From: Rhodanobacter sp.
GTDB taxonomy: Bacteria; Pseudomonadota; Gammaproteobacteria; Xanthomonadales; Rhodanobacteraceae
NCBI GenBank assembly: GCA_022730075.1
Contig: DZBX01000006.1
Coordinates: 1-34,380 of the forward strand
Reading direction: 5' to 3'
DNA: 34,380 bases
The notes beneath the pieces were generated by a model. That model did not search any database. It was not told the DNA's origin and saw only the letters and a list, made by a program, of their open reading frames with translations. Position 1 is the stretch's first letter, and every line of letters starts with the position of its first letter. This document shows, piece after piece, positions 16,719 to 27,465 of the stretch. Position numbers and translations under genes: made by a program.

Positions 16719-18199
16719 ACGCTGCCGCGATGCGCGCCGATACGCTGCTCGATGGCCTGGCCGATGCCGGCGCGGTCGCCGCGATCGCGGTGCGCGGTTT
16801 GCAACTGGATTCGCGTCGCGTGCGGCCCGGTGAAGCCTTCGTCGCACTGCGCGGCACGCAGCATCACGGCATTCATTTCGCGCCGCAGGCGCTGGCCGCA
16901 GGGGCAGTGCTGGTGCTGGCCGAAGCGCCCGCACCGCTGGATGCCCCGCAGCTGCCGCAGGTGATCTGGGTTGACGAACTTGGCGCGCAATTGGGCAGCA
17001 TCGCCGCGCGGTTCTACGGCGAGCCTTCGCGCGCGCTGCGCGTGATCGGCGTGACCGGCACCAACGGCAAGACGTCGAGCGTGCAGTTGCTGACGCAGGC
17101 GCTGGAACTGCTCGGTCGGCGTGCTGCCAGCATCGGTACGCTGGGCGCGGGATTGCATGGCCGGCTCGATGCCAGTGCGCGCACTACGCCGGATGCCATC
17201 AGCGTGCAGCGGCTGCTGCGCGAATTCGCGGACGCGGGCGCCAGCGATGTCGCGATGGAAGTGTCCTCGCATGCGCTGCAACAGGGTCGCGTCAACGGCG
17301 TGCGCTTCAGTGTGGCCGCCTTCACCAATCTCACCCGTGACCATCTCGACTATCACGGCAGCATGCAGGCCTACGGCGCGGCCAAGGCGCGCCTGTTCGC
17401 GTGGCCCGAATTGCGCGCTGCGGTGCTGAATATCGACGATGCATTCGGCGCGCGCTTGGCGGCGAGCATGGCGCCGGGCATGCGTGTGCTGCGCGTCAGC
17501 GCGCTCGGTGATGCGAACGCGGAGTTGCGCGCCGAGGCCGTCGTCAGCTCGCCCAGAGGCATCCATTTCACCCTGCACACGCCATGGGGCAGTGGTGCAC
17601 TGCGCAGTCCGCTGCTGGGGCGCTTCAACGTCGACAATCTGCTGTTGGTGGCGGCGTGCCTGGGCGCGCTGCAATTTCCCTTCGTGCGCATGCTGGATGC
17701 GCTGAACCGGCTTGAGCCGATCCGCGGACGCATGAATCGCCTCGGTGGCACGGGTGCCCAACCGTTGCTGGTGATTGACTATGCGCACACGCCCGATGCG
17801 CTGCAGCAGGCATTGCGCGCGCTGCGCGCGCATTGCGCGGGACGCCTGTGGTGCGTGTTTGGCTGCGGCGGCGAGCGCGATGCCGGCAAGCGCCCGCAGA
17901 TGGGCGCGCTGGCCGCGGAGCTGGCCGACCGCGTGCTGCTCACCGACGACAATCCGCGCGGTGAGGACGGTGATGCCATCGTCGCCGCGATTCGGGCCGG
18001 CATGCCCGCTAATAGCGCGGTACTGGTCGAGCGCGATCGTGCTCGCGCCATCGCCATGGCCGTGCATGGGGCGCGTGTGGGTGACGTGGTGCTGATCGCC
18101 GGCAAGGGCCACGAGACCTATCAGGAAATCGCCGGCACGACGCGGCCCTTCGATGATCTGGCCGTGGCGCGCGCCGCGCTGGAGGCGCGTCCGTGTTGA
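16715..18199 (+). CDS. murE: UDP-MurNAc-tripeptide synthetase MurE (meso-DAP adding)
   Basis: MurE adds meso-diaminopimelate to UDP-MurNAc-L-Ala-D-Glu in the cytoplasm. The product has 494 residues. The ATP-binding loop GVTGTNGKT is at 112-120, the middle domain shows FTNLTRDHLDYHGSM, and the C-terminal domain carries DNPR at 412-415, the motif that marks meso-DAP rather than lysine specificity. EVSSHALQQGRV is also typical. The start is GTG, overlapping the ftsI stop, with GGGAGG upstream. A DAP-type Gram-negative cell wall is implied. Confidence 0.97.
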   Translation: MNAAAMRADTLLDGLADAGAVAAIAVRGLQLDSRRVRPGEAFVALRGTQHHGIHFAPQALAAGAVLVLAEAPAPLDAPQLPQVIWVDELGAQLGSIAARFYGEPSRALRVIGVTGTNGKTSSVQLLTQALELLGRRAASIGTLGAGLHGRLDASARTTPDAISVQRLLREFADAGASDVAMEVSSHALQQGRVNGVRFSVAAFTNLTRDHLDYHGSMQAYGAAKARLFAWPELRAAVLNIDDAFGARLAASMAPGMRVLRVSALGDANAELRAEAVVSSPRGIHFTLHTPWGSGALRSPLLGRFNVDNLLLVAACLGALQFPFVRMLDALNRLEPIRGRMNRLGGTGAQPLLVIDYAHTPDALQQALRALRAHCAGRLWCVFGCGGERDAGKRPQMGALAAELADRVLLTDDNPRGEDGDAIVAAIRAGMPANSAVLVERDRARAIAMAVHGARVGDVVLIAGKGHETYQEIAGTTRPFDDLAVARAALEARPC

Positions 18200-19566
18200 A
18201 CATGAGCCTCGACGAAGTGGCGATGTGGACGCACGGCAGCCTGCATGGTGTCGCGGCGCAGGTGCGTGGCGCCGGCGCGGATACGCGCGCATTGCAGCCG
18301 GGCATGTTGTTCGTGGCGCTGGCCGGTGAGCGCGTCGATGGCCACGATTATCTGGCCCAGGCCATGGCTGCAGGCGCGGCCGGCGCGCTGGTGACGCGCC
18401 GCATGGATGCGGCTTTGGCGCAGGTGCAGGTCGGCGACACATTGCGCGCACTCGGCGATCTGGCCAGCGCGACGCGCGCGCGCAGCACGGCCGAGGTGAT
18501 CGGCATCACCGGTTCCAGCGGCAAGACCACGGTGAAGAACCTGTGCGCCGCGATCTTCGCCGGCATCGGTCCCACGCATGCCACGCAAGGCAATCAGAAC
18601 AATGAAATCGGTCTGCCGCTGGGCCTGCTCAACATGCGCGAGGACACGCGCTACGCGGTGCTCGAGATGGGCGCAGGCAAGCCGGGTGATATCGCTTATC
18701 TGGCCGCCATCGCGCGTCCGCGCGTGGCCTTGGTCAACAACGTGGCGCCGGCGCATCTCGAGCGCCTGGGCAGCCTCGAGGGCGTGGCCGAGACCAAGGG
18801 TGCGATCTACGCCGCGCTGCCCGGGGATGGCACCGCCGTGATCAATGCCGATGATGCCTTCGCTGGTTATTTCAGCGCCCAGGCCGGCGCGCGGCGTGTG
18901 TTGCGTTTTGGCAGCACGACGGCGGCGGATGTCTATGCCACGCAAGTGCATTCCGACTTGAACGGCTCGCGCTTCGTGCTGCACACACCAGCGGGCACCG
19001 CGCCGGTCGAGTTGTCGCTGGTGGGCGCGCACAATGTGCACAACGCGCTGGCCGCGGCAGCGCTGGCGCATGCGCTGGGCGTGGCCCCGGCACAGATCGC
19101 GCTGGGACTGGCGCGGGTCGGCGCGCAAGGCGGGCGTCTCGCGCGTTGCGTCATGCAGGGCGGCTGGGTGTTGCTCGACGACACCTACAACGCCAATCCG
19201 GCCTCGGTCGCGGCCGCCATCGACACCCTGGCACTGGCGCCGGGCGAGACCTGGCTGGTGCTGGGCGATCTGGCCGAACTCGGGCCCGATGCGCAGGCAT
19301 TGCACGCCGAGCTGGGGCGCAAGGCGCGCGCTGCCGGCATCACACGCCTGTGGACGGTGGGCCATCTCAGCGCCGCGGCCAGCGCCGCGTTTGGCGTCGC
19401 GGCCAATCACTTTGCCGATCAGGCCACCCTGGCGGCCGCGTTGCGCAGCGCCATGCACCCTGGGGTCACGTGTCTGGTCAAGGGCTCACGCGCATCGGCA
19501 ATGGAGCGCGTGATCGCGCAACTGGAGCAGACGGGCGCACACGGGGGACATGCCGATGCTGTATGA
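18193..19566 (+). CDS. murF: UDP-MurNAc-pentapeptide synthetase MurF
   Basis: MurF joins D-Ala-D-Ala to the UDP-MurNAc-tripeptide, the last cytoplasmic ligase step. The 457-residue product shows [16 protein letters not shown], the ATP loop [12 protein letters not shown] (104-115), [26 protein letters not shown], and [16 protein letters not shown], all MurF-specific. Starts GTG 18193 (GGAGG seven bases upstream) and ATG 18202 are both possible; the first is preferred for its ribosome binding site. It overlaps murE and mraY. Confidence 0.97.
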   Translation: MLNMSLDEVAMWTHGSLHGVAAQVRGAGADTRALQPGMLFVALAGERVDGHDYLAQAMAAGAAGALVTRRMDAALAQVQVGDTLRALGDLASATRARSTAEVIGITGSSGKTTVKNLCAAIFAGIGPTHATQGNQNNEIGLPLGLLNMREDTRYAVLEMGAGKPGDIAYLAAIARPRVALVNNVAPAHLERLGSLEGVAETKGAIYAALPGDGTAVINADDAFAGYFSAQAGARRVLRFGSTTAADVYATQVHSDLNGSRFVLHTPAGTAPVELSLVGAHNVHNALAAAALAHALGVAPAQIALGLARVGAQGGRLARCVMQGGWVLLDDTYNANPASVAAAIDTLALAPGETWLVLGDLAELGPDAQALHAELGRKARAAGITRLWTVGHLSAAASAAFGVAANHFADQATLAAALRSAMHPGVTCLVKGSRASAMERVIAQLEQTGAHGGHADAV

Positions 19567-20638
19567 ACTCGCGCGCTGGCTGAGCGGCCACATCAGCGCA
19601 TTCCACCTGTTCCAGTACATCACCCTGCGCACCATTCTGAGCGCACTGACGGCGCTGCTGATTTCTCTGGCGCTGGGGCCGACGCTGATCCGCCGCCTGA
19701 GCGCGCAGAAAGCCGGGCAGGTGATCCGCAGCGATGGGCCGCAATCGCATCTGAGCAAGGCCGGCACGCCGACCATGGGCGGCACGCTGATCATCCTGGC
19801 GGTGGTCATCGCCACGCTGCTGTGGGCCGATCCGTTCAACCGCTACGTGTGGGTCGTGCTGGGCGTGACGCTGGCCTTCGGCGCGGTGGGCTTCTACGAC
19901 GATTACAAGAAACTGATACTCAAGGACAGTCGTGGCCTGCCGGCGCGCTGGAAGTATCTGTGGCAGTCGCTGTTCGGGCTGGCGGCAGCGCTGACGCTGT
20001 ACTACACCGCCGATGTGCCCGCGGCCACGGCGCTGTTCGTGCCGCTGTTCAAGACCGTGGCCTTGCCGCTGGGATTCGGCTTCGTGGCCATCGCCTATCT
20101 GATGATCGTGGGGTTTTCCAACGCGGTGAATCTCACCGACGGTCTCGATGGCCTGGCCATCATGCCCAGCGTGCTGGTGGCGGTGGCACTGGGCATCTTC
20201 GCGTATCTCTCGGGTAACGCGGTGTTTTCGAGTTACCTCGACATCCCCGGTATTCCCGGCGCGGGCGAGCTGGCGATTTACTGCGGCGCGCTGGCGGGTG
20301 CCGGGCTGGGCTTTCTGTGGTTCAACACCTATCCGGCGCAGGTGTTCATGGGCGATGTCGGCGCGCTGGCCATCGGTGCGGCGCTGGGTTGCATCGCGGT
20401 GATCGTGCGCCAGGAGATCGTGCTGTTGATCATGGGCGGTGTGTTCGTCATGGAAACCGCCTCGGTGATGCTGCAGGTGGCCAGCTTCAAGCTCACCGGC
20501 AAGCGCATTTTCCGCATGGCGCCGATCCACCACCACTTCGAGCTGAAGGGCTGGCCCGAGCCGCGCGTGATCGTGCGCTTCTGGATCATCAGCGTGATGC
20601 TGATGCTGATCGGACTCGCCACCTTGAAGGTGCGCTGA
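19556..20638 (+). CDS. mraY: Phospho-MurNAc-pentapeptide transferase MraY
   Basis: MraY moves phospho-MurNAc-pentapeptide to undecaprenyl phosphate, making lipid I in the inner membrane. From ATG 19556 it has 360 residues, the same length as E. coli MraY, and about ten membrane helices. Active-site landmarks are [15 protein letters not shown] with the Asp pair, [19 protein letters not shown] and the loop [18 protein letters not shown] 19550 is an alternative but lies only two bases from the GGGGG ribosome site. The last base of its stop is the first base of the ftsW start. No murD lies between them. Confidence 0.97.
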   Translation: MLYELARWLSGHISAFHLFQYITLRTILSALTALLISLALGPTLIRRLSAQKAGQVIRSDGPQSHLSKAGTPTMGGTLIILAVVIATLLWADPFNRYVWVVLGVTLAFGAVGFYDDYKKLILKDSRGLPARWKYLWQSLFGLAAALTLYYTADVPAATALFVPLFKTVALPLGFGFVAIAYLMIVGFSNAVNLTDGLDGLAIMPSVLVAVALGIFAYLSGNAVFSSYLDIPGIPGAGELAIYCGALAGAGLGFLWFNTYPAQVFMGDVGALAIGAALGCIAVIVRQEIVLLIMGGVFVMETASVMLQVASFKLTGKRIFRMAPIHHHFELKGWPEPRVIVRFWIISVMLMLIGLATLKVR

Positions 20639-21843
20639 TGTTCGACTTCGGCAGCCAGCGCCCGCAAGCCCAGCGCCGCTCCGGGCCGCGTGGACATTAC
20701 GACCGCTGGCTGCTGCTGGCGATCGTGGGGCTGGCGGCGTTCGGCATCGTCATGGTGGCATCGGCCTCGATCGCGGTCGCCGATGGCAGCCACCTCGGCG
20801 CGTTCTTTTATCTGAAGCGGCACTTGATATTCATCGCGCTGGGCGGCAGCGCGGGCTTCGTGGCCACGCGCGTCGAGCTGCGCGAGCTGGAAAGTCGCGG
20901 GTTCCTGCTCATGGCGCTGGCGATCATCTCCCTGCTGCTGGTATTCGTGCCGCACATCGGCGTTCGCGTCAACGGCGCGCGGCGCTGGCTGGATCTGGGC
21001 ATCACCGGGTTCCAGCCGGTCGAGGCGGTGAAACTGGCGGTGATCCTGTACATGGCCAGCTATCTGGTGCGCCACCGCAGCGCCGTGGAGACGAAATTCT
21101 CCGGCGCGATCAAACCAATCGGCGTGGGCCTGCTGATCGCGGTGCTGCTGCTGGCGCAGCCGGATTTCGGTTCGGCGCTGCTGATCATGGCGATCACCGT
21201 GGGCATGATCTGGCTGGCCGGTGCGCGCATGCGCTACCTGGTGCTGATGAGCACGCCGCTGATTCCCCTGTTCAGCTGGATCGCGGTCAGTCGCAGTTAT
21301 CGCGTCGAGCGCCTGACCTCGTTCCTCGACCCATGGAAGGATCCGTTCACGGACGGCTTCCAGCTGACCCAGGCGCTGATCGCGGTCGGGCGCGGCCATT
21401 GGTTTGGCGTGGGCCTTGGCGACAGCATCCAGAAATTGTTCTATCTGCCCGAGGCCTACACCGATTTCATCCTGTCGGTGATCGCCGAGGAACTGGGTTT
21501 TGCCGGCATCGTGCTGGTGCTGGGATTGTTCGCGCTGCTGGTCGGACGCGCGCTCATGCTGGGCCTGCGCGGGGTCGAGGTGGGCCAGCGCTATGCGGCC
21601 TACGTGTGTTTCGGCGTGGCCTTGTCGATCGGCATCCAGGCCGCCGTGTCGGTGGGCGTGAATCTGGGCGTGCTGCCGACCAAGGGCCTGACCCTGCCAT
21701 TGGTCAGCTCCGGTGGTTCGAGCGTGATCATGACCTTGATCATGCTCGGCGTGCTGTTGCGCGCCAGCTACGAAATCACGCGCGCCGAAGACGCACGCCG
21801 CCTGGGCGCCGCTGCCCCGCAGCTCACGGAGGCCTCGGCATGA
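20638..21843 (+). CDS. ftsW: Septal peptidoglycan glycosyltransferase FtsW
   Basis: FtsW is the SEDS-family polymerase of septal peptidoglycan and partner of FtsI. The 401-residue protein has about ten membrane helices. SEDS signatures include VNGARRWLDLG near the third-fourth helix, QPDFGSALLI with the catalytic-region Asp, RVERLTSFLDPW, GDSIQKLFYLPEAYTDFI, and LPLVSSGGSS. The start ATG shares a base with the mraY stop, and the stop overlaps murG as ATGA. Confidence 0.96.
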   Translation: MFDFGSQRPQAQRRSGPRGHYDRWLLLAIVGLAAFGIVMVASASIAVADGSHLGAFFYLKRHLIFIALGGSAGFVATRVELRELESRGFLLMALAIISLLLVFVPHIGVRVNGARRWLDLGITGFQPVEAVKLAVILYMASYLVRHRSAVETKFSGAIKPIGVGLLIAVLLLAQPDFGSALLIMAITVGMIWLAGARMRYLVLMSTPLIPLFSWIAVSRSYRVERLTSFLDPWKDPFTDGFQLTQALIAVGRGHWFGVGLGDSIQKLFYLPEAYTDFILSVIAEELGFAGIVLVLGLFALLVGRALMLGLRGVEVGQRYAAYVCFGVALSIGIQAAVSVGVNLGVLPTKGLTLPLVSSGGSSVIMTLIMLGVLLRASYEITRAEDARRLGAAAPQLTEASA

Positions 21844-22913
21844 GCGATGGGCGTCCGGTGATGATCATGGCCGGCGGCACCGGCGGGCATATCTTCCCCG
21901 GCCTTGCCGTGGCCGAGGTGCTGATCTCGCGCGCCGTTCCGGTGGTGTGGCTGGGTGCGGCCGACGCGCTGGAAACCCGTCTGGTGCCGGCACGCGGCAT
22001 CCGCCTGATGACATTGCCGGTACGCGGCGTGCGCGGCAAGGGCTGGAATGCGCGCCTGCGCGCGCCGTGGATGTTGCTGGGCGCGTTGCGCGCCGCCTGG
22101 GCCGTGCAACGCCGCGAGCGCCCGCGCAGTGTGCTGGCGCTGGGTGGTTATGCGGCCGGACCGGGTGGCCTGGCCGCGTTCTTGCGGCGCGTGCCCTTGG
22201 TGGTGCACGAACAGAACGCGCTGCCGGGGCTGACCAATCGCGTGCTCGCGCGTCTGGCGCGGCGCGTGCTGGTGGGTTTCCCGGATGCGCTGCCGCGCGC
22301 CGTGTGCAGCGGCAACCCGGTGCGCGCGGTGATCGCGGATTTGCCGCTGCCCGCGCAGCGCTTCGCTGCGCGCACGGGACGCGCGCGCTTGCTGGTGCTG
22401 GGCGGCAGTCAGGGCGCGCGTGCGCTCAATCTCGGCGTGCCGGCCGCGTTGGCATTGCTGCCCACAGCGGAACGGCCCGAGGTGTGGCATCAATGTGGAG
22501 CGCAGGCCGTGGAGGCGACACGCGTCGCCTACGCCGAAGCCGGCGTCGAGGCGCGTATCGAGCCATTCATCGAAGCCATGGAGCAAGCCTACGCGTGGGC
22601 GGATCTGGCGCTGTGCCGTGCCGGCGCGCTGACGCTGGCCGAGCTGGCCGCGGCCGGTCTCGGCGCGGTGCTGGTGCCATACCCGCACGCGGTGGACGAT
22701 CACCAGACGCGCAATGCCGCGTTCATGACCGGCGCGGGCGCCGCGCGCTTGTTGCCAGAATCCGCATTGAGCGCGCAAGCGCTGGTGCGGGAACTCGGCA
22801 TGCTGCTGGCTGACCGCGCACGCTTGCTGGGCATGGCCACGGCGGCGCGCGCCCTGGCGCGCCCGGACGCCGCCGCGCGAATCGCCGATGCCTGCCTGGA
22901 GGTGGCGCGATGA
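21840..22913 (+). CDS. murG: UDP-GlcNAc transferase MurG
   Basis: MurG adds GlcNAc to lipid I, making lipid II, at the cytoplasmic face of the membrane. It has 357 residues and the GT28 double Rossmann fold. The first glycine loop is [16 protein letters not shown], followed by [17 protein letters not shown] and the SGNPVR motif; the second domain shows [32 protein letters not shown] and the donor-binding [14 protein letters not shown]. It overlaps ftsW and murC by four bases each. Confidence 0.97.
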   Translation: MSDGRPVMIMAGGTGGHIFPGLAVAEVLISRAVPVVWLGAADALETRLVPARGIRLMTLPVRGVRGKGWNARLRAPWMLLGALRAAWAVQRRERPRSVLALGGYAAGPGGLAAFLRRVPLVVHEQNALPGLTNRVLARLARRVLVGFPDALPRAVCSGNPVRAVIADLPLPAQRFAARTGRARLLVLGGSQGARALNLGVPAALALLPTAERPEVWHQCGAQAVEATRVAYAEAGVEARIEPFIEAMEQAYAWADLALCRAGALTLAELAAAGLGAVLVPYPHAVDDHQTRNAAFMTGAGAARLLPESALSAQALVRELGMLLADRARLLGMATAARALARPDAAARIADACLEVAR

Positions 22914-24352
22914 GCCCGCGTCGCCTGCAGCCGCACGAGGATTTCATGTACGCGTTCCGGCGCGTGCACTTCATCGGCATCGGCGGTGCCGGCATGAGCG
23001 GCATCGCCGAGGTGCTGCACACGCTGGGCTATGTCGTATCCGGCTCGGATCGCGCACGCTCTCCCGTCACCGAGCGCCTGACCGCGCTGGGTATCGAGGT
23101 GAGCATCGGCCATGCCGCCGCGCAGGTGCAGGGTGCCGATGCCGTGGTCGTCTCCAGCGCCATCGCAGCCGACAACCCGGAGCTGTTGGCGGCACGCGGC
23201 GCGCGCATCCCGGTGGTGCCGCGCGCCGAGATGCTGGGCGAATTGATGCGCTTCCGCCGCGGCATCGCCATCGCCGGCACCCACGGCAAGACCACCACCA
23301 CCAGTCTCACCGCCAGCGTGCTGGCCGAGGCGGGCTACGACCCCACGTTCGTGATCGGCGGGCAATTACTGGCGGCCGGCGCGCATGCGCGTCTGGGCGC
23401 AGGCGACTATCTCGTGGCCGAGGCCGACGAGTCCGACGGCTCCTTCCTGATGCTGGCGCCGGTGCTGGCCGTGGTCACCAATATCGATGCCGATCACCTG
23501 GCCAATTACGGTGGCGATTTCGCGCGCGTGCGCCAGGCCTTCGATGATTTCCTGCACCGCCTGCCGTTTTACGGCACGGCCGTGCTGTGCATCGATGATG
23601 CCGAGGTGACCGCGCTGGCGCGGCGCACGCCGCGCAGCACGCTGACCTATGGCACCGGCGCGGACGCCGACGTGCGCGCCAGTGGCATCGTGCAGCAGGG
23701 TGCGCGCATGCGCTTCGATCTGCACCTGCCCGGTCGTGCTGCCGCGCAGGCCGTGGATCTCAACCTGCCTGGCCGGCACAACGTGCTCAACGCGCTCGCT
23801 GCCGCGGCCACGGGCTGGCAACTGGGCGTCGAAGCCGAGGCCATCGCCGCGGCGATGTGCAAGTTCCAGGGCGTGGGACGCCGCTTCCAGCAGCGTGGCC
23901 AACTCGCGCATGCGCGCGGCCACGCGCTGCTGGTCGACGATTACGGACACCATCCCAGTGAGCTGGCCGCCGTGTTCGCTGCGGCGCGCGGAGGCTGGCC
24001 GCAGCGCCGTCTGGTGGTGGCGTTCCAGCCGCACCGTTATTCACGCACCCGCGATCTGCTGGATGACTTCGCGCGCGTGCTGGCCGAGGTGGACGTGCTG
24101 GTGCTGACCGAGGTCTATGCCGCAGGCGAGGAGCCCATCGCCGGCGCCGACGGACGCGCGCTGGCGCGTGCCGTACGTGCGCGCGGCAAGGTCGATCCGG
24201 TGCTGGTCGAGCGCGCAGCCGATTTGCCGGCGGCACTCGCCAATTTGCTCGAGGACGGCGATCTGCTGCTGTTGATGGGTGCTGGCGATATCGGTCAGGC
24301 AGCCAATGCCCTCGTGCGTGCCGGTCGGGTGATCGAGGAGAAGCAGGCATGA
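22910..24352 (+). CDS. murC: UDP-N-acetylmuramate-L-alanine ligase MurC
   Basis: MurC adds L-alanine to UDP-MurNAc, the first ligase step. The product has 480 residues. The N-terminal Rossmann domain shows [18 protein letters not shown], the ATP loop GTHGKTTTT begins at residue 123, and [23 protein letters not shown] and the C-terminal [12 protein letters not shown] with FQPHRYSRT are all typical of MurC. Overlaps of four bases with murG and ddlB show continued translational coupling. Confidence 0.97.
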   Translation: MSPRRLQPHEDFMYAFRRVHFIGIGGAGMSGIAEVLHTLGYVVSGSDRARSPVTERLTALGIEVSIGHAAAQVQGADAVVVSSAIAADNPELLAARGARIPVVPRAEMLGELMRFRRGIAIAGTHGKTTTTSLTASVLAEAGYDPTFVIGGQLLAAGAHARLGAGDYLVAEADESDGSFLMLAPVLAVVTNIDADHLANYGGDFARVRQAFDDFLHRLPFYGTAVLCIDDAEVTALARRTPRSTLTYGTGADADVRASGIVQQGARMRFDLHLPGRAAAQAVDLNLPGRHNVLNALAAAATGWQLGVEAEAIAAAMCKFQGVGRRFQQRGQLAHARGHALLVDDYGHHPSELAAVFAAARGGWPQRRLVVAFQPHRYSRTRDLLDDFARVLAEVDVLVLTEVYAAGEEPIAGADGRALARAVRARGKVDPVLVERAADLPAALANLLEDGDLLLLMGAGDIGQAANALVRAGRVIEEKQA

Positions 24353-25284
24353 GGCAGGTCGAGGACGCACGCGCATTCGGTCGCGTCGCGGTGGTGATGG
24401 GCGGCACGTCGGCCGAGCGCGAGGTGTCGCTGGATTCCGGGCGCGGCGTGCTGGCCGCGCTGCGCGCGCGCGGCGTGGACGCGCACGCCATCGACGGCAT
24501 CCCGGCGCTGCTGGATGCGTTGCGCGCCGGCCATTTCGCGCGCGTGTTCAACATCCTGCATGGCGCGGGTGGCGAGAACGGCCAGTTGCAGGGTGCGCTG
24601 GACTCACTGGGTGTTCCCTATACGGGTTCCGGCGTGCTCGGTTCGGCTTTGTCGCTGGACAAGGTTCGCGCCAAGCAGGTCTGGCTGGCGCGCGGCCTGC
24701 CGACGCCCGCCTTCGAGACCTTGCAGCGCGACGACGACGTGCATGCGCTGGCGCACAAGATCGGATTGCCGGTGGTCGTCAAGCCGATCTGGGAAGGCTC
24801 GAGCATCGGCGTCAGCAGGGTGTTCGAGGAATCCCAGCTCGAGGCCGCGGCTGAGCTGGCCGCGCGTTATCCGGGCGATGCGCTGGTGGAAAGGCTGGTG
24901 CGTGGCGATGAGTTCACCGTCGCCGTCCTCGGCGGGCGCGCACTGCCGTCGATCCGCATCGTGCCCAAGGGCGCGTACTACGACTATCACGCCAAGTACG
25001 TCGCGGAAGACACGCAATATTTCTGCCCGGGCTTGCAGGGTGCCGAGGAGACGTCGCTGGGCGCGCTGGCGCTGAGCGCGTTCGATGCGCTGGGCTGCAG
25101 TGGTTGGGGGCGCGTGGATGTGATGCGCGATGCGGACGGAGGCTTCCAGCTCCTCGAGGTCAACACCAATCCCGGCATGACCAGCCATTCGCTGGTGCCC
25201 AAGGCCGCCGCGGCCGCCGGCATGGACTTCGCCGCGCTGTGCTGGCGCATCCTCGAGACTTCATTCGGCCGGGGGATGGCATGA
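24349..25284 (+). CDS. ddlB: D-alanine-D-alanine ligase
   Basis: Ddl joins two D-alanines with ATP to supply the dipeptide used by MurF. The 311-residue ATP-grasp protein shows [33 protein letters not shown] (here HGAGGENG, where HGxxGEDG is usual), [32 protein letters not shown], the segment AYYDYHAKY, and the metal-binding [16 protein letters not shown]. Its place between murC and ftsQ matches ddlB of E. coli, although murB is not here. It overlaps both neighbours by four bases. Confidence 0.96.
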   Translation: MRQVEDARAFGRVAVVMGGTSAEREVSLDSGRGVLAALRARGVDAHAIDGIPALLDALRAGHFARVFNILHGAGGENGQLQGALDSLGVPYTGSGVLGSALSLDKVRAKQVWLARGLPTPAFETLQRDDDVHALAHKIGLPVVVKPIWEGSSIGVSRVFEESQLEAAAELAARYPGDALVERLVRGDEFTVAVLGGRALPSIRIVPKGAYYDYHAKYVAEDTQYFCPGLQGAEETSLGALALSAFDALGCSGWGRVDVMRDADGGFQLLEVNTNPGMTSHSLVPKAAAAAGMDFAALCWRILETSFGRGMA

Positions 25285-26039
25285 CGCGCGCCGGCGCCAT
25301 CCGGCTGAGCGGCTGGCTGCTGGCGCTGGCGGTGCTGGCCGTGCCGGTGGTCGCGGTGCTGCGCGGCTGGCTGGCGGCGGGGCAGTGGCCGGTGAAATAC
25401 CTCACCATCGATGCGCCGTATACGCACGTCGGCGCCGCCGAGGTCGCCGTCGCGGTGCAGCCGCTGCTGCAAAAAGGCTTTTTCGCGGTCGATCTGCAGC
25501 GCGTGCGCGCGGCGGTTGCGGCGCTGCCCTGGGTGGCCGCGGTCGAGGTGCGCAAGCGCTGGCCGAACACCCTGGTGATCAGCTTGCGCGAACACCTGCC
25601 GTGGGCGCGCTGGACCGCAGACCGACTGGTCGGCGCCGATGGCAGCGTGTTCAGCGTGCCCGCCGCGCAGATGCCGGCCGCGCTGCCGCAACTCAGCGGA
25701 CCGCCCGGCACCTTGCCCGAGGTAATCGCGTTTTATCGCAACGCCGCCGTGGCCTGCACGCCGCGCGGCCTGCATGTCGCCGGGGTGCAGTTGACCGCGC
25801 GCGGCAGCTACACGCTGGACCTGACGGGCGGCGCGCACATCGTGATCGGTCGCGACCAATCGCAACAGCGCCTCGGCCGGTTTCTGGCGGTATGGCCGCA
25901 GTTGGCGGCGCGCCACAGCCAGATGTTCGTCTACGCCGACCTGCGCTACGCCAACGGTTTCGCCGTGCGCTGGCCGGATGCGCCGGCGTCTGGCGCAACG
26001 CCAACGTCCCCTTCCACGCCCAGTGCAGGAAATACCTGA
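25281..26039 (+). CDS. ftsQ: Cell division protein FtsQ
   Basis: FtsQ is the inner-membrane divisome hub that recruits FtsL and FtsB. The 252-residue protein has a membrane helix at about residues 10-32, a POTRA domain ([20 protein letters not shown], ending in [19 protein letters not shown]) and the beta domain with the FtsQ signature [11 protein letters not shown]. The last 20 residues form a Pro/Ser/Thr-rich tail. It overlaps ddlB (ATGA) and is followed by ftsA after three bases. Confidence 0.95.
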   Translation: MTRAGAIRLSGWLLALAVLAVPVVAVLRGWLAAGQWPVKYLTIDAPYTHVGAAEVAVAVQPLLQKGFFAVDLQRVRAAVAALPWVAAVEVRKRWPNTLVISLREHLPWARWTADRLVGADGSVFSVPAAQMPAALPQLSGPPGTLPEVIAFYRNAAVACTPRGLHVAGVQLTARGSYTLDLTGGAHIVIGRDQSQQRLGRFLAVWPQLAARHSQMFVYADLRYANGFAVRWPDAPASGATPTSPSTPSAGNT

Positions 26040-26042
26040 GCC

Positions 26043-27263
26043 ATGAACCGACGCAGCGACAAGCAACTGGTGGTGGGGCTGGATATCGGCACCTCGAAGG
26101 TGATGGCCGTGGTCGGCGAATATTCACGCGGCGAACCGGTCGAGGTGATCGGCATCGGCTCACACGTGGTGCGCGGCATGAAGCGCGGCGCGGTGGTGGA
26201 TATCGAATCGACCATGCACGCCATCCGCGGCGCGGTCGAGGAGGCCGAGCTGATGGCCGGCTGCGAGATCCGCTCGGTGCATGCCTCGGTCTCGGGCAGC
26301 CACCTGGAGACGCTGAACTCGCACGGCACCGCGGCGATCCGCGAGCGCGAGGTCAGCGCCGCCGACATCGAGGCGGTGCTGGCGGCGGCCAGCGCCGTGG
26401 CCATCCCGGCCGATCGCAAGGTGCTCTACAAGGAGCCGCAGGAGTTCCGCATCGATGGCCAGGACGGCATCCGCCATCCGGTCGGCATGAGCGGCGTGCG
26501 TCTGGAGGCCAACGTGCACCTGGTCACCGGCGCGGCCAGCCCGGTGCAGAACCTGGTCAAGTGCATCGAGCGCTGCGGCATCACCGTGGACGCGCTGATT
26601 CCGGCCGCTACCGCCAGTGCACGCGCCGTGCTCACCGACGACGAGCGCGAACTCGGCGTGTGTCTGATCGACATCGGTGCCGGCACCACGGATATTGCCA
26701 TCTACGCGCAGGGCGCGGTGCGCTACACGCGCGCGCTGCCGGTGGGCGGCGATCAGGTGACCAGCGACATCGCCTTCGGCATCCATACGCCCACAGCCAA
26801 CGCCGAGGAAATCAAGATCAAGTACGCCTGCGCCTTGCCGCAGCTGGCGCACAGCGACGAAACCGTGCAGGTGCCCAGCGTCGGCGATCGTCCGCCGCGG
26901 CGCCTCGCGCGCCAGGCGCTGGCGCAGTGCGTGCACGACCGTTACGAGGAAATCTTCGAGATGGTGCAGGACGAGCTGCGCCGTTCAGGTCTGGACAACC
27001 TGCTCAGCGCGGGCGTGGTGCTGACCGGTGGCGCCGCGCCGATGGAGGGCGCGCTGGAGCTGGCCGAGGAGGTGTTCCACAAGATGGTGCGCGTCGGCGC
27101 GCCACAGCTGGTCGGCGGCAAGGCCGAGGCGGTCGCCAATCCGGTACACGCCACTGCCGTGGGCTTGCTGCTGCACGCGGCGCGCGGCGATGTGGCCATG
27201 CCCGCGGGCAATCTGGATCGCATGATCGGCCGGCTCAAGGGTTGGCTGGGGAAGAACTTTTGA
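26043..27263 (+). CDS. ftsA: Cell division protein FtsA
   Basis: FtsA is the actin-like protein that tethers FtsZ filaments to the membrane and recruits later division proteins. It has 406 residues. The phosphate-1 loop LDIGTSKVMAVVGE, the SHVA/1C region (HASVSGSHLETLNSHGTAAI), phosphate-2 IDIGAGTTDIAIY and adenosine loop VVLTGGAAPMEGALELAEEV are present. The C-terminal MIGRLKGWLGKNF is the amphipathic membrane-targeting helix. It starts three bases after ftsQ; a 202-base hairpin-rich gap follows before ftsZ. Confidence 0.97.
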   Translation: MNRRSDKQLVVGLDIGTSKVMAVVGEYSRGEPVEVIGIGSHVVRGMKRGAVVDIESTMHAIRGAVEEAELMAGCEIRSVHASVSGSHLETLNSHGTAAIREREVSAADIEAVLAAASAVAIPADRKVLYKEPQEFRIDGQDGIRHPVGMSGVRLEANVHLVTGAASPVQNLVKCIERCGITVDALIPAATASARAVLTDDERELGVCLIDIGAGTTDIAIYAQGAVRYTRALPVGGDQVTSDIAFGIHTPTANAEEIKIKYACALPQLAHSDETVQVPSVGDRPPRRLARQALAQCVHDRYEEIFEMVQDELRRSGLDNLLSAGVVLTGGAAPMEGALELAEEVFHKMVRVGAPQLVGGKAEAVANPVHATAVGLLLHAARGDVAMPAGNLDRMIGRLKGWLGKNF

Positions 27264-27291
27264 ACGCGCGCTACCGCCAGACAGGCCAAGC

Positions 27292-27416
27292 CCTTGCGTG
27301 CAAGGCCGGCATGCGCGGCAGGTGTCGGCGATCGACACCTGCACACCAGGCAATGCGATGGCACTGGAATGCCATCGGCGGCGGCAACGCCGCATCCCCG
27401 GGCAACGCCGGATGCG
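27292..27416. repeat. Tandem hairpins between ftsA and ftsZ
   Basis: Four or five consecutive inverted repeats fill this gap: CCTTGC/GCAAGG (27292-27305), GCAGGTGTC/GACACCTGC with a 7-base loop (27318-27342), CGATGGCA/TGCCATCG with a 6-base loop (27356-27377), GCGGC/GCCGC (27381-27393), and CGCATCC/GGATGCG (27391-27416; it shares bases with the previous one, so the two are alternatives). None has a T run. They would form structured mRNA ahead of ftsZ, and may affect stability, processing or translation of ftsZ relative to ftsA. Confidence 0.7.
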
Positions 27417-27465
27417 TGCGTTCGGGATTACCGCAAGCAGACGTTAATTCACTGGAGGACGGGAC

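Noticed and set aside
14979-16934. Very long open frames on the minus strand opposite ftsI and murE (about 650 and 627 codons)
   Set aside because: They are shadows caused by high GC content at the third codon position of the real genes; no family motifs are present and the plus-strand genes have complete catalytic signatures.
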